This document shows positions 7,986 through 17,303 of a DNA stretch of 64,000 nt, in pieces. Under the pieces are notes generated by a model that saw nothing but the letters and a program-made list of their open reading frames with translations, did no database searches and was not told the DNA's origin. The translations under genes were made by a program, and so were the position numbers. The stretch is from Ottowia thiooxydans DSM 14619 (GTDB lineage Bacteria > Pseudomonadota > Gammaproteobacteria > Burkholderiales > Burkholderiaceae_C). The first letter of the stretch is position 1. Each line of letters opens with the position of its first letter. The DNA is taken from contig NZ_AUGX01000008.1 of assembly GCF_000422885.1 (NCBI RefSeq), positions 124,001 to 188,000 of the forward strand, written 5' to 3'.

Positions 7986-9020
7986 GTGAAATTCACCTTC
8001 TCTCCCTTGCATCGTCAGCACGCCCCCGCTCAGATCGTGGTGCGCGGCACCATGGTCGCCAACCTGGAATCCCCTGAGCGCGCTGACGCGCTCCTCAAGC
8101 AGCTTCTGGATCAAGGTCATGAACAGGTCAGCCCACAGGGCTGGGATCAGAAGTGGATCGCTGCCGTGCACGACGCCGGCTATCTCGAATTCCTGTCGAC
8201 CGCCTATCCCCGTTGGCGCGAACTACCCAACGCCACCCCCTTGATTCACCCGCACGCATTCGCGCATTACAGCTCCCGGCGGTGTCCCTCCAGCATTCAG
8301 GGGCAAGTGGGTTTCTATCTCGCAGGCGGATCGTCACCGATGGCGGAAGGTACCTGGGACGCCGCAGTGGGCTCAGCGCATGTGGCGCTGGAAGCTGCCA
8401 AGCTGGTCCAGGAAGGTGAGCGCGAAGCTTATGCGCTATGCCGTCCTCCTGGCCATCATGCGTACGCAGATTTTGGCGGCGGCTTCTGCTATCTCAACAA
8501 CGTGGCGATCGCTGCCAACTATTTGGCCAGCCAGTTGGGGCGCGTGGCGATTCTCGACATAGATACCCACCACGGCAACGGCACCCAGTCCATTTTCTAC
8601 AAGCGAAGCGATGTGCATTTTGTTTCGGTGCATGGTGATCCCAACGTGTTGTTTCCGTTCTATGCGGGCTATGCTGATGAGCGTGGGGAAGGCGAGGGAG
8701 AAGGTCACAACCTCAATTTGCCCTTGCCTCTGAAGTCCGAAGACCCTGTCTGGCTTGGCGCTATTGACCAAGGGATGGAGTCAATCCAGTCCTATGCGCC
8801 CAAGGCACTTCTCATTTCACTCGGCTTCGACCCTTTCAAAGGAGATCCTTCTTCGGATCTGGCGGTCAGTACAGAAGGTTTTCGCGGTGCAGGCGAGCGC
8901 ATTGGCGCCTATCGCGGCCCGGTGGTACTGATTCAGGAAGGAGGCTATCTCGTTGAAAAGCTCGGCGAGAACCTCGCAGCCTTTCTCGAAGGCTTCATGC
9001 GTGCTCGCAGCGCCGGCTAA
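7986..9020 (+). CDS. Acetylpolyamine amidohydrolase (histone deacetylase fold)
   Basis: A 344-aa arginase/deacetylase-fold zinc hydrolase. The active site is complete: RPPGHHAYADF (H157, H158), the zinc ligands D193 and H195 in DIDTHHGNGT, D282 in SLGFDPFKGDP, and the transition-state Tyr321 in QEGGYL. These positions fall within two residues of those I recall for Mycoplana ramosa acetylpolyamine amidohydrolase (D195, H197, D284, Y323), and the length is nearly the same. It should remove acetate from N-acetylputrescine, N-acetylcadaverine or acetylspermidine in the cytoplasm. It begins an operon with an aminotransferase and an ABC importer, which fits a polyamine route. Acetoin-utilisation AcuC is less likely given the context. 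Confidence 0.85.
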   Translation: MKFTFSPLHRQHAPAQIVVRGTMVANLESPERADALLKQLLDQGHEQVSPQGWDQKWIAAVHDAGYLEFLSTAYPRWRELPNATPLIHPHAFAHYSSRRCPSSIQGQVGFYLAGGSSPMAEGTWDAAVGSAHVALEAAKLVQEGEREAYALCRPPGHHAYADFGGGFCYLNNVAIAANYLASQLGRVAILDIDTHHGNGTQSIFYKRSDVHFVSVHGDPNVLFPFYAGYADERGEGEGEGHNLNLPLPLKSEDPVWLGAIDQGMESIQSYAPKALLISLGFDPFKGDPSSDLAVSTEGFRGAGERIGAYRGPVVLIQEGGYLVEKLGENLAAFLEGFMRARSAG

Positions 9021-9048
9021 TTTGTTCACTCACCAGGATAGAAATTTC

Positions 9049-10431
9049 ATGAGTAACCCCAAGAGCGCCAATTGGCAGAAAGACGTCGCGCACGTCGTCC
9101 ATCCCTATTCCAACCTGGATGCTCACGACACGCGAGGTCCATTGGTGATCACACGTGGCGATGGTTGTTATGTGGAAGACGAAAACGGAAACCGCTACCT
9201 GGAAGGTATGTCAGGCCTTTGGTGCGCATCACTGGGTTTCTCGGAAAAACGCCTTGTAGAGGCCGCCACCAAGCAGCTCAACACGCTTCCCTACTATCAC
9301 CTGTTCAATCACCGCTCACACCCACCGGGGATTGAACTGGCTGAAGCGCTCACCGCTATTGCACCGGAGGGCTTGAACCATGTGTTGTTCGCAAACTCTG
9401 GTTCCGAGGCCAACGATGCGGCCATCAAGTTAGTCTGGTATTACAACAATCTGTTAGGCCGGCCGAAGAAGAAAAAAATCATCTCACGCCTTTACGGCTA
9501 CCACGGTGTAACTGTCGCGTCAGGCAGCCTCACCGGGCTGGTGCACGTGCATCGGGATTTCGATTTGCCCCTTCCTCAGGTCAAACATACTGATTGCCCG
9601 AGCTACTACCACTTCTCAAAGCCTGGGGAAAGCGAAGAGCAGTTCACCGAGCGCCTGGCCAACAACCTGGAGCAGATGATCATCGAAGAGGGCCCTGAAA
9701 CCGTGGCGGCCTTCATTGCCGAGCCCATCAGCGGCTCAGGCGGGGTGATCGTACCTCCCAAGGGTTACTTCGAACGCGTGCAGGCCATACTCAAAAAATA
9801 CGATGTCCTCTTCATCGTCGATGAGGTTATCTGCGGGTTTGGGCGCACCGGGCAGATGTTTGGTAGCGATAGCTTTGGCCTGAAGCCCGACATGATGACC
9901 GTGGCCAAGGGGCTTTCAGGAGCGTATCAGCCCATCTCCGGTTTGCTGCTGACAGATGCGATTCACGACGCGCTGAAAGCCGGCAGCCGCAAGCATGGTG
10001 CCTTTGCCCATGGCCTGACCTATGCGGCGCATCCGGTAGCTGCAGCGGTGGCGCTGGAAACGATCAAGATCTATCAGGAGCGCAAGGTGGTCGAGCATGT
10101 GCAGTCGGTAGCGCCCTACTTTTTCGAGCGCCTCAACAAGCTTTCTGTCCATCCATTGGTGGGCGAGGTGCGGGGCATGGGACTGCTCGCTGCCGTGGAG
10201 ATCACCTCCGACAAGGCCAGGAAAACCCCGTTTCCGCCCGAGGCCGGAATCGGCGCGTGGATTCAGAACAAGGCCATGGAGCATGGGGTGATCGTTCGAG
10301 CCATCTCTACTTGCATCGCTTTGTGCCCACCGCTCATCAGCGAACGCAGCCATATTGATGAGCTGGTTGATGGGCTTGCCAAAGCTCTTGATGAAGCGCA
10401 GGCGCATTTTGGCGCCACTGTTCCAGCTTGA
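9049..10431 (+). CDS. Class III aminotransferase, putrescine/omega-amino acid type
   Basis: A 460-aa PLP enzyme of the acetylornithine/omega-aminotransferase family, close in pattern to SpuC-type polyamine:pyruvate aminotransferases. Visible marks are GLWCASLGF, FANSGSEANDAAIKL (phosphate binding), the IVDEVICGFGRTG aspartate motif and the PLP lysine K287 in TVAKGLSGAYQP. ATG 9049 is chosen because it lies 28 nt after the amidohydrolase stop; the frame extends upstream inside that gene. The predicted reaction is a diamine or omega-amino acid plus pyruvate giving the aldehyde plus alanine, the step after deacetylation. The precise amine is not readable from sequence. Confidence 0.85.
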   Translation: MSNPKSANWQKDVAHVVHPYSNLDAHDTRGPLVITRGDGCYVEDENGNRYLEGMSGLWCASLGFSEKRLVEAATKQLNTLPYYHLFNHRSHPPGIELAEALTAIAPEGLNHVLFANSGSEANDAAIKLVWYYNNLLGRPKKKKIISRLYGYHGVTVASGSLTGLVHVHRDFDLPLPQVKHTDCPSYYHFSKPGESEEQFTERLANNLEQMIIEEGPETVAAFIAEPISGSGGVIVPPKGYFERVQAILKKYDVLFIVDEVICGFGRTGQMFGSDSFGLKPDMMTVAKGLSGAYQPISGLLLTDAIHDALKAGSRKHGAFAHGLTYAAHPVAAAVALETIKIYQERKVVEHVQSVAPYFFERLNKLSVHPLVGEVRGMGLLAAVEITSDKARKTPFPPEAGIGAWIQNKAMEHGVIVRAISTCIALCPPLISERSHIDELVDGLAKALDEAQAHFGATVPA

Positions 10432-10454
10432 CTCCCCAATCTAGAGGATTACCA

Positions 10455-12035
10455 ATGAACATCGTTCATAGAATTGCGCTCACTCTGGGTGCGGCCCTGT
10501 TCGCAAGTAGCGCTTTTTCTCAGGCGCCGCGTGCGGGTGGGTCTCTCAATCTCATCGTGAATCCGGAGCCGCCTGCCATCAATCTTGGCCACGCCAAGCT
10601 GGGCCCCAGCTCCTTCGTGGGCAGCAAAATTTATGAGGGTCTGATCTCGCTCACGCCGAAGCTGGAACCCATTCCACGGTTGGCCCAGTCATGGACGATT
10701 TCTCCCGATGGCAAGGTCTATACGTTCAAGCTTCGCCCGGGCGTCAAGTGGCACGACGGCAAGCCATTCACCTCGGCGGATGTGCTGTTCAGCTTTAAAG
10801 ACTACTTGCCCGTCACGTTCGCACGCACCAAGCTGATCATGGAGCAGGTCGCCACGATAGTGGCACCTGATGATCTGACCGTGGTGTTTACTTTGAAGCA
10901 GCCCTACCCGGCGTTCATGTACATCTTTGAGGCGACGGGTGGCACCATCATGCCCAAGCACCTGTACGAAGGTGTGACCGATTACCGCACGACTCAGATC
11001 AACAACACCATCGTAGGGACTGGACCTTTCAAGATCGGTGAATGGCGTCGGGGGTCTTTCATCAAGCTGGTGAAAAACACGGATTACTGGGAAAAGGGCA
11101 AACCCCATCTCGACAACCTGTTCTTCCACATTGTTCCTGATGCGGTCGGTCGTTCGATTGCCTTCGAAAGCGGCAGGGTGGACGCTATCCGCGCGGGCGA
11201 CGTGGAGAACTTCGAGATTGCACGCCTTGCCGCCGCACCTGGCGTCGGTCTGACCAAGGCCGGGTGGGAGTTCCTGCAACCTGTTGGTTTTCTCAACATG
11301 AATTTGCGCAACAAGCCGATTGGAGACTTGCGCTTCCGGCAGGCAATAGCTCACGCCATTGACCGCAATTTCATCATCAAGAATATCTTCTCGACTTTTG
11401 GTGAGCCGGTGAACGGTGCATTTCCTCCTGGCTATGCCTTCCGCGACGCCAGTGTGGAAACCAAGTACCCGTACGATCCGGCCCGTGCCAAAGCCTTGCT
11501 CGACGAGATGGGGCTCAAACCTGGCGCTGACGGCACGCGTGTGAGCCTGCGCTTGCTACCCTTGCCTTATGGGGAAACCTGGCAGCGGTTGGCTGAATAC
11601 ACCCGTGAGCGTCTGAATGCGGTGGGCATCAAGACCACCATCGTGGCCACAGACGTTCCTGGCTGGTTCTCTCGCGCTTCTTCGGGTGATTTCGACCTGG
11701 CCTACAACTTCGTCTACCTGTTAGGTGATCCGGCGATTGGGGTGAGCCAGACTTACCTCTCGACCAATCAGCTCAACCGGGGAACGGCTGCGAACATTGA
11801 TGGCTACGTCAACAAGGACGTCGATGCGCTTCTGATCAAGGCCGAACAGGAAACAAACAAGGCGGAGCGGGCCAAGCTGTACTCGCAGTTGCAGAAGACG
11901 CTCTCGCGAGAGTTGCCAATTCTCTGGACACACCAGATGGTGATGCCTACGGTGTACCGCACCAAGGTGAAGAACCTGATCAGCACCGGTCTGGGGATGA
12001 ACGAGAACTTCGCCGACGTCTGGTTGGACAAGTAA
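10455..12035 (+). CDS. ABC transporter periplasmic substrate-binding protein (family 5, DppA/OppA-like)
   Basis: A 526-aa SBP_bac_5 protein. An AGAGGA site lies 6 nt before ATG 10455. The signal peptide spans residues 1-22 and ends in SAFSQA. The family signature is the stretch LAQSWTISPDGKVYTFKLRPGVKWHDGKPFTSADVLFSF; later ATGGTIMPKHLY and GTGPFKIGEW are also typical. Binding proteins of this family carry peptides, nickel, opines or polyamine-like cations. Here the four transporter genes sit between a deacetylase/aminotransferase pair and an aldehyde dehydrogenase, so an N-acetylated amine is a plausible cargo. Confidence 0.88.
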   Translation: MNIVHRIALTLGAALFASSAFSQAPRAGGSLNLIVNPEPPAINLGHAKLGPSSFVGSKIYEGLISLTPKLEPIPRLAQSWTISPDGKVYTFKLRPGVKWHDGKPFTSADVLFSFKDYLPVTFARTKLIMEQVATIVAPDDLTVVFTLKQPYPAFMYIFEATGGTIMPKHLYEGVTDYRTTQINNTIVGTGPFKIGEWRRGSFIKLVKNTDYWEKGKPHLDNLFFHIVPDAVGRSIAFESGRVDAIRAGDVENFEIARLAAAPGVGLTKAGWEFLQPVGFLNMNLRNKPIGDLRFRQAIAHAIDRNFIIKNIFSTFGEPVNGAFPPGYAFRDASVETKYPYDPARAKALLDEMGLKPGADGTRVSLRLLPLPYGETWQRLAEYTRERLNAVGIKTTIVATDVPGWFSRASSGDFDLAYNFVYLLGDPAIGVSQTYLSTNQLNRGTAANIDGYVNKDVDALLIKAEQETNKAERAKLYSQLQKTLSRELPILWTHQMVMPTVYRTKVKNLISTGLGMNENFADVWLDK

Positions 12036-12060
12036 GCCGCGTCAAGAGTAGAGGGATCAC

Positions 12061-13038
12061 ATGGACCGGCTTCTATTTTTCGGGCGGCGCTGCTTCAAGG
12101 CAGTGCTCGTCATCCTCTGTGTGATCGCCATCAACTTCGCGCTCATCCGCGCGGCACCCGGCGATCCGGCCACTATCTTGGCCGGCGAAGCCGGAGCGGT
12201 TGATGCCGGTTTCGTGGAGAGGATTCGCCAGGACTACGGGCTGGATAAGCCGGTTCCCGTGCAACTGCTGACATACATGAAGCAGTTGCTCAGTTTCGAG
12301 TTGGGAAATTCCTATCGTGAGAACAGGCCCGTCAAAGAGATCGTGCTGGAAAAACTTCCGGCCACACTGCTGCTCACACTGAGCGCGTTCCTTTTCTCTG
12401 TCGCCGTAGGGGTGAGTCTGGGTATCGCGGCGGCGAGAAGGGCGGGTACCTGGTTTGACACCTTCATCACCGCGGGCTCTCTCGTGTTCTTCGCCATGCC
12501 TCTTTTCTGGATCGGCCTGCTGGCCATCGTGTTGTTCTCAATGAAGCTGGGCTGGTTCCCACCCTATGGCATGAGTAGCGTGGGTGCCGACCTCACGGGC
12601 TGGGCGGCCATTCTTGATGTGGCACACCATTTGGTCATGCCGGCCGTGACCCTGGGGCTGTTCTATGTCGCTATCTACACCCGGGTGACACGCGCCGCCG
12701 CCCTTGAAGTGATGGACCAGGACTTTGTGAAAACCGCCAGAGCCAAAGGTGTTCCCGAAGGGCGCGTGTGGCGAAGCCACATTCTTAGAAACTCGGTGCT
12801 GCCGGTCATCACATTCATTTCGCTTCAAGCGGGGCACATCCTCGGCGGCTCCGTGTTGATCGAGACCGTCTTTGCTTGGCCTGGCATCGGAAGATTGGCT
12901 TTCGACGCGCTCTTCCAGCGTGACTACAACCTGCTGCTGGCTGTGTTCTTCGTCAGCTCGGTGATGGTCGTGATCTTCAACCTGATTGCCGACATGCTTT
13001 ACAGCTTGGCGGATCCGCGCATCGAGCTCCAAACATGA
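12061..13038 (+). CDS. ABC transporter permease (DppB-like)
   Basis: A 325-aa inner-membrane permease of the dipeptide/oligopeptide class. It has an N-terminal helix (ILCVIAINFALIRAAPGDPATIL), several further hydrophobic spans, and the cytoplasmic EAA loop DFVKTARAKGVPEGRVWRSHILRN that contacts the ATPase. It begins at ATG 12061 after AGAGGGA, 25 nt past the binding-protein stop, and overlaps the next permease by ATGA. It forms the channel with the DppC-like partner. Confidence 0.9.
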   Translation: MDRLLFFGRRCFKAVLVILCVIAINFALIRAAPGDPATILAGEAGAVDAGFVERIRQDYGLDKPVPVQLLTYMKQLLSFELGNSYRENRPVKEIVLEKLPATLLLTLSAFLFSVAVGVSLGIAAARRAGTWFDTFITAGSLVFFAMPLFWIGLLAIVLFSMKLGWFPPYGMSSVGADLTGWAAILDVAHHLVMPAVTLGLFYVAIYTRVTRAAALEVMDQDFVKTARAKGVPEGRVWRSHILRNSVLPVITFISLQAGHILGGSVLIETVFAWPGIGRLAFDALFQRDYNLLLAVFFVSSVMVVIFNLIADMLYSLADPRIELQT

Positions 13039-13868
13039 AGGATCTGCTTTCCCGATTGCTGCGTCAGCCTGCCGGCATTGCTGGCGCCACGATGCTGGCT
13101 TTCATCTTGTTGGTGGCCGTTGGGGCGCATTGGCTGTATCCGGGTGACCCCTGGTCCATGGTGGCCGATCCCAATCTTCCTCCCCTTAGTCCGGGCTATC
13201 CGTTTGGAACCGACATGCTTGGTCGTGATGTGGCCGCTGGCGTGGCGCATGGCGCTCGGGTGTCGCTGCTGATCGGCTTTGTGGCCACCCTGGTGGCTGT
13301 GTCGGTTGGGACTGTGCTGGGTGCCGTGGCCGGCTACCACGGTGGCTGGGTGGATGACACCATCATGCGTTTTACCGAAATTTTTCAGACCATCCCTGGT
13401 TTTCTGCTCGCTCTGCTCATGGTGGCCATTTTCGGCCCTTCGATGTATTCGATAGTAGGTGCGATTGGGGTCATTTCCTGGCCTTCCGTCGCACGATTAG
13501 TACGAGCGGAATTCCTTTCGCTGCGCACGCGTGATTTCGTCAAGGCGGCCGTGCTTGGGGGGCAATCTGATCTGCGAATCGTCTTCCGGCAGATATTGCC
13601 CAACACGCTTTCACCCATTGTGGTGGCTGCCTCGCTCATGATGGCCACGGCCATTTTGCTGGAGTCGGCCATCAGCTTCCTGGGCTTGGGAGATCGCAGC
13701 ATGATTTCGTGGGGCTTCATGATCGGTGCCGGTCGTACAACCCTGCTGCAGAGCTGGTGGCTTTCCGCCATTCCAGGCGCGGCGATTTTCGTGACCGTAC
13801 TGGGCTTGAACTTCTTGGGGGACGCATTGAACCATGCACTGAGCCCCAGGCGCAGGGGGCATGCATGA
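13035..13868 (+). CDS. ABC transporter permease (DppC-like)
   Basis: A 277-aa second permease. It has an N-terminal transmembrane helix, the PFGTDMLGRDVAAGVAHGARVSL segment characteristic of DppC/OppC, and the EAA loop DFVKAAVLGGQSDLRIVFRQILPN. It starts inside the stop of the DppB-like gene and ends inside the start of the ATPase gene (both ATGA), so the membrane and ATPase parts are tightly coupled. The usual length is near 280-300 aa. Confidence 0.9.
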   Translation: MKDLLSRLLRQPAGIAGATMLAFILLVAVGAHWLYPGDPWSMVADPNLPPLSPGYPFGTDMLGRDVAAGVAHGARVSLLIGFVATLVAVSVGTVLGAVAGYHGGWVDDTIMRFTEIFQTIPGFLLALLMVAIFGPSMYSIVGAIGVISWPSVARLVRAEFLSLRTRDFVKAAVLGGQSDLRIVFRQILPNTLSPIVVAASLMMATAILLESAISFLGLGDRSMISWGFMIGAGRTTLLQSWWLSAIPGAAIFVTVLGLNFLGDALNHALSPRRRGHA

Positions 13869-15508
13869 GCCAGGAATCCTTGCTGAGCATTCGGGCCTTA
13901 AGCGTGGCCCTGCCCCCTGGCGGTGATCGCGAGTTCGCCGTGGAAGACGTGTCCCTTGACGTATTTGCCGGGCAGACCGTGTGCGTGGTGGGGGAGTCGG
14001 GTTCCGGTAAATCGGTGATGGCCAATGCAGTGATGCGCTTGCTGCCGGAGCGAACGCTACGCGTCACAGGAGGTGAGATTGCACTGGAGGGGGTGAATCT
14101 GCTCTCACTGGATGCCGAGTTACTTCGCCGCATGCGCGGCGCGCGCATGGGCATGATCTTTCAGGAGCCCATGACGGCGCTCAACCCTGTGATGACCGTC
14201 GGCAATCAGATTGATGAAGTGCTCATGGTGCACGGCCAGCAGGATGCGAAGCTGCGCGAGCGCCGAGTCATTGAGCTGATGACGGAGATGAATCTCCCAA
14301 CGCCTGAAACGCTACGCCACCGGTACCCATTTCAGCTCTCCGGAGGGCAGAGGCAACGCGTCGTGATCGCCATTGCCATGGCCTTGGAGCCTCGTCTGCT
14401 GATCGCTGACGAACCCACTACCGCGCTGGATGTCACCACGCAGGCCCAGATCCTCGCACTTATTAAGCGGCTGCAGGCTACACATGGAATAGGGGTTCTG
14501 TTTATCACCCACGATTTCGGGGTGGTCGCTGACATCGCTGATCACGTCGTTGTTATGCAGCATGGCAAGGTGGTTGAAAGCGGTGAGACGAAACAGGTGC
14601 TGAGGCAGCCTGTCCATCCTTACACCCGGCGGCTCATTGACGCGGTTCCACGCATGCGGGACGCCGCTGGTGAAGAAAAAATCTCCGCACCTCTTCTGAG
14701 AATTGATCATGTCAGCAAGAGTTACCGAGCGCGGGGCCTTGGACTCTTCGGAGGCAAGTCCCGCACGCTGGCGCTTGACGACGTGAGCCTTGAAATTGGA
14801 GAAGGCGAGACCGTGGGCTTGATTGGTGAATCAGGTTCAGGCAAGACCACGCTGGGTCAGTGCGTGATGCGCCTGCTGGATGTGGACAGCGGCCAAATCC
14901 TGTTTCAAGGCCAGCCTGTGCACGACTGGCGCGGGCGGCAGCTCAAGGCGCTGCGTCCGCAGATACAGATGATCTTTCAGGATCCTTTTGCCTCCCTGAA
15001 TCCTCGGCACAAGGTGGGGCGGATCGTGACGGAGAACGCCATATTGTGCGGCGTGGAAAAGTCCGAAGCCGAGCGTCGTATGCGCGACGTGCTCAAGGTG
15101 GTGGGATTGGATGAAAGCGTCGTGAACCGCTACCCGCATGAATTTAGCGGCGGGCAGCGGCAGCGTATTGGCATTGCTCGAGCGCTGGTGATGCAGCCGC
15201 GCCTGATCGTTGCCGACGAAGCGGTGTCGGCGCTCGATGTGTCTGTGCAGCAGCAGGTGCTTGGCCTGCTGCGGGAGGTGCGTGATCGTTTGGGGCTGGC
15301 GATGCTTTTCATCACCCATGATCTCAGGGTGGCAAGCCAGATCTGCGACCGGATTGCCGTGATGCACAAAGGCCGGATTGTGGAGACCGGCACCGTGCAG
15401 GCCATTTCCCACGCGCCTGAACATCCCTATACCCGCAGCTTGTTCGCGGCCATGCCTGGGCAGGCCTGGGAGCGCGATATCGACGAGGCAGAGCGCTTGC
15501 TTGCCTAA
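13865..15508 (+). CDS. ABC transporter ATPase, fused DppD-DppF
   Basis: A 547-aa protein with two full nucleotide-binding domains in one chain. The first has Walker [10 protein letters not shown], signature LSGGQRQR and Walker [13 protein letters not shown]; the second has [17 protein letters not shown] and [12 protein letters not shown]. The second Walker B has Ala where Pro is usual (DEAVSALD) but keeps the catalytic Glu. Each half ends in an oligopeptide-type tail ([26 protein letters not shown]). Start ATG 13865 overlaps the previous stop. The fusion replaces the separate DppD and DppF subunits; the same arrangement is known in GsiA/YliA and YejF. Confidence 0.92.
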   Translation: MSQESLLSIRALSVALPPGGDREFAVEDVSLDVFAGQTVCVVGESGSGKSVMANAVMRLLPERTLRVTGGEIALEGVNLLSLDAELLRRMRGARMGMIFQEPMTALNPVMTVGNQIDEVLMVHGQQDAKLRERRVIELMTEMNLPTPETLRHRYPFQLSGGQRQRVVIAIAMALEPRLLIADEPTTALDVTTQAQILALIKRLQATHGIGVLFITHDFGVVADIADHVVVMQHGKVVESGETKQVLRQPVHPYTRRLIDAVPRMRDAAGEEKISAPLLRIDHVSKSYRARGLGLFGGKSRTLALDDVSLEIGEGETVGLIGESGSGKTTLGQCVMRLLDVDSGQILFQGQPVHDWRGRQLKALRPQIQMIFQDPFASLNPRHKVGRIVTENAILCGVEKSEAERRMRDVLKVVGLDESVVNRYPHEFSGGQRQRIGIARALVMQPRLIVADEAVSALDVSVQQQVLGLLREVRDRLGLAMLFITHDLRVASQICDRIAVMHKGRIVETGTVQAISHAPEHPYTRSLFAAMPGQAWERDIDEAERLLA

Positions 15509-15596
15509 GGTGTAAGGTGCGTTCAAAGACGGATTTTCAGACCGCCTTCACTAATTCTTGACCGAACCGATTCAGACATTTTTCAAGGAGTTTTCC

Positions 15597-17036
15597 ATGA
15601 CCAACGCCTACGAGAAACTGGCGCTCTACATCGACGGTGAGTTCTGTGAAGGTGAGGGCCGTGTAGAGCAGGCCGTGCTCGATCCCGCTACCGGTGAGAC
15701 CCTAGGCAAGCTTCCCCACGCCACGCGGGCGGATCTCGACCGCGCGCTTGCCGCGGCACAACGCGCATTTGCGACTTGGCGCCATGTATCTCCAACCGAG
15801 CGCGGCGCCCTGTTGCGCAAGGTGGGGCAGCTCAGCCGTGATCGCTCGGCGGAGATTGGTCGCAACATTACGTTGGATCAGGGGAAGCCTCTGGCTGAAG
15901 CGGTGGGCGAAGTGCTTCGTTGCGCAGATCATTGCGACTGGCATGCAGAGGAATGCAGACGCATCTATGGCAGGGTGATTCCACCCAGGTTGCCCAACGT
16001 GCGCCAGTTCGTCTTGCGCGAGCCCATCGGCGTATGCGCTGCGTTCACGCCGTGGAACTTCCCATTCAACCAGGCCATCCGCAAGATTGCCGCCGCCATT
16101 GCGGCAGGCTGCACCATCATCTTGAAAGGCCCTGAGGATTCGCCGAGCGCCGTGGTGGCCATTGCTCGGTTGTTCCATGAAGCGGGGCTTCCTCCTGGCG
16201 TGCTTAACGTGGTCTGGGGCGTGCCTCACGAAGTGTCGGAGTACCTGATTGCTTCGCCCATCGTGCGCAAGGTTTCGTTCACAGGGTCCGTTCCTGTGGG
16301 CAAGCAGCTCGCAGCCCTGGCGGGAAGCCATATGAAGCGCATCACTATGGAGTTGGGCGGGCATTCCCCGGTGATCGTGTGTGCTGATGCGGACGTGGAG
16401 CGTGCGGCGACCATGCTGGCAGCGTTCAAATTCGCCAACGCCGGGCAGGTATGCGTCTCGCCCACGCGCTTTTATATTGAAGAGCCGGCCTATGACCGTT
16501 TCATGGCTCGGTTCATTGAGCTGAGCCGCGGAATCAAGGTGGGCGCCGGCTTGGAAAAAGATACGAAGATGGGCCCGCTTGCCCACGAACGCCGGGTATT
16601 GGCCATGAGCGAGTTCGTTGAAGATGCCAGGGCGCGTGGGGCAAACATCGAAGCAGGTGGTGACCGGATCGGAAGCTCAGGCAACTTCTTTGCACCTACC
16701 GTGATCTCTGCCGCGCCTGATGATGCCAAGATCATGCAGTTGGAGCCGTTCGGTCCCATTGCGGCTTGTGTGCCGTTCAAGGATCTGGATGATGTCATCC
16801 AGCGTGCCAACAGCCTGCCCTACGGTCTGTCGTCCTACGCTTTCACGACCAATACCCGCAATTCGCTCCGAATCCAGAATGGCATCGAAGCAGGGATGGT
16901 CAACATCAACCACTTCGGACAAGCTTTGCCGGAGGCCCCCTTCGGTGGTGTCAAAGACAGCGGCATCGGTAGCGAAGGCGGCACTGAAACCTTCGATGGC
17001 TATCTTGTGACCAAGTTCGTCACCCAGATGGATTGA
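15597..17036 (+). CDS. NAD(P)-dependent aldehyde dehydrogenase (succinate-semialdehyde type)
   Basis: A 479-aa aldehyde dehydrogenase. AAGGAG ends 6 nt before ATG 15597. The active site is intact: the catalytic Cys286 in GQVCVSP, the general-base Glu in MELGGHSP, the [10 protein letters not shown] cofactor loop and the substrate-channel motif [10 protein letters not shown]. The overall pattern is closest to GabD-type and aminobutyraldehyde dehydrogenases. It lies 88 nt after the ABC transporter, so it probably oxidises the aldehyde made by the aminotransferase, for example 4-aminobutanal or a semialdehyde, to the acid. Which aldehyde is used is inference. Confidence 0.88.
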   Translation: MTNAYEKLALYIDGEFCEGEGRVEQAVLDPATGETLGKLPHATRADLDRALAAAQRAFATWRHVSPTERGALLRKVGQLSRDRSAEIGRNITLDQGKPLAEAVGEVLRCADHCDWHAEECRRIYGRVIPPRLPNVRQFVLREPIGVCAAFTPWNFPFNQAIRKIAAAIAAGCTIILKGPEDSPSAVVAIARLFHEAGLPPGVLNVVWGVPHEVSEYLIASPIVRKVSFTGSVPVGKQLAALAGSHMKRITMELGGHSPVIVCADADVERAATMLAAFKFANAGQVCVSPTRFYIEEPAYDRFMARFIELSRGIKVGAGLEKDTKMGPLAHERRVLAMSEFVEDARARGANIEAGGDRIGSSGNFFAPTVISAAPDDAKIMQLEPFGPIAACVPFKDLDDVIQRANSLPYGLSSYAFTTNTRNSLRIQNGIEAGMVNINHFGQALPEAPFGGVKDSGIGSEGGTETFDGYLVTKFVTQMD

Positions 17037-17303
17037 CCCTGACGGCGTCGTCGCCAGCGGCCAAGCTGTTGGCAAGCGGGCGATTGGGCGCTATGGTGGC
17101 GAGTGGGACTCTGCGTCTGGCGCATATATTCGAGTGAGCCACGCGTACCGATCTGTGCAGCCTGAATTTGTGATTGGCAGGGAGAATGCGCGTGGTCTCA
17201 TCTCCGTATCTGTCAACTGGCAAGTAGGGAGGGGCCAATGCACTGCCGCAGATCCGCTACCAGAGTTCTCCGTCCGTTTTCCTTTGAACCAGTTGTTTGC
17301 AAC
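17037..17303. other. Gap between aldehyde dehydrogenase and acyl-CoA ligase genes
   Basis: No convincing gene was found in these 267 bases. The frame of the next gene is open back to 17238 but without a good ribosome site. The region may hold a second promoter, which would make the ligase and crotonase a separate unit. Confidence 0.35.
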
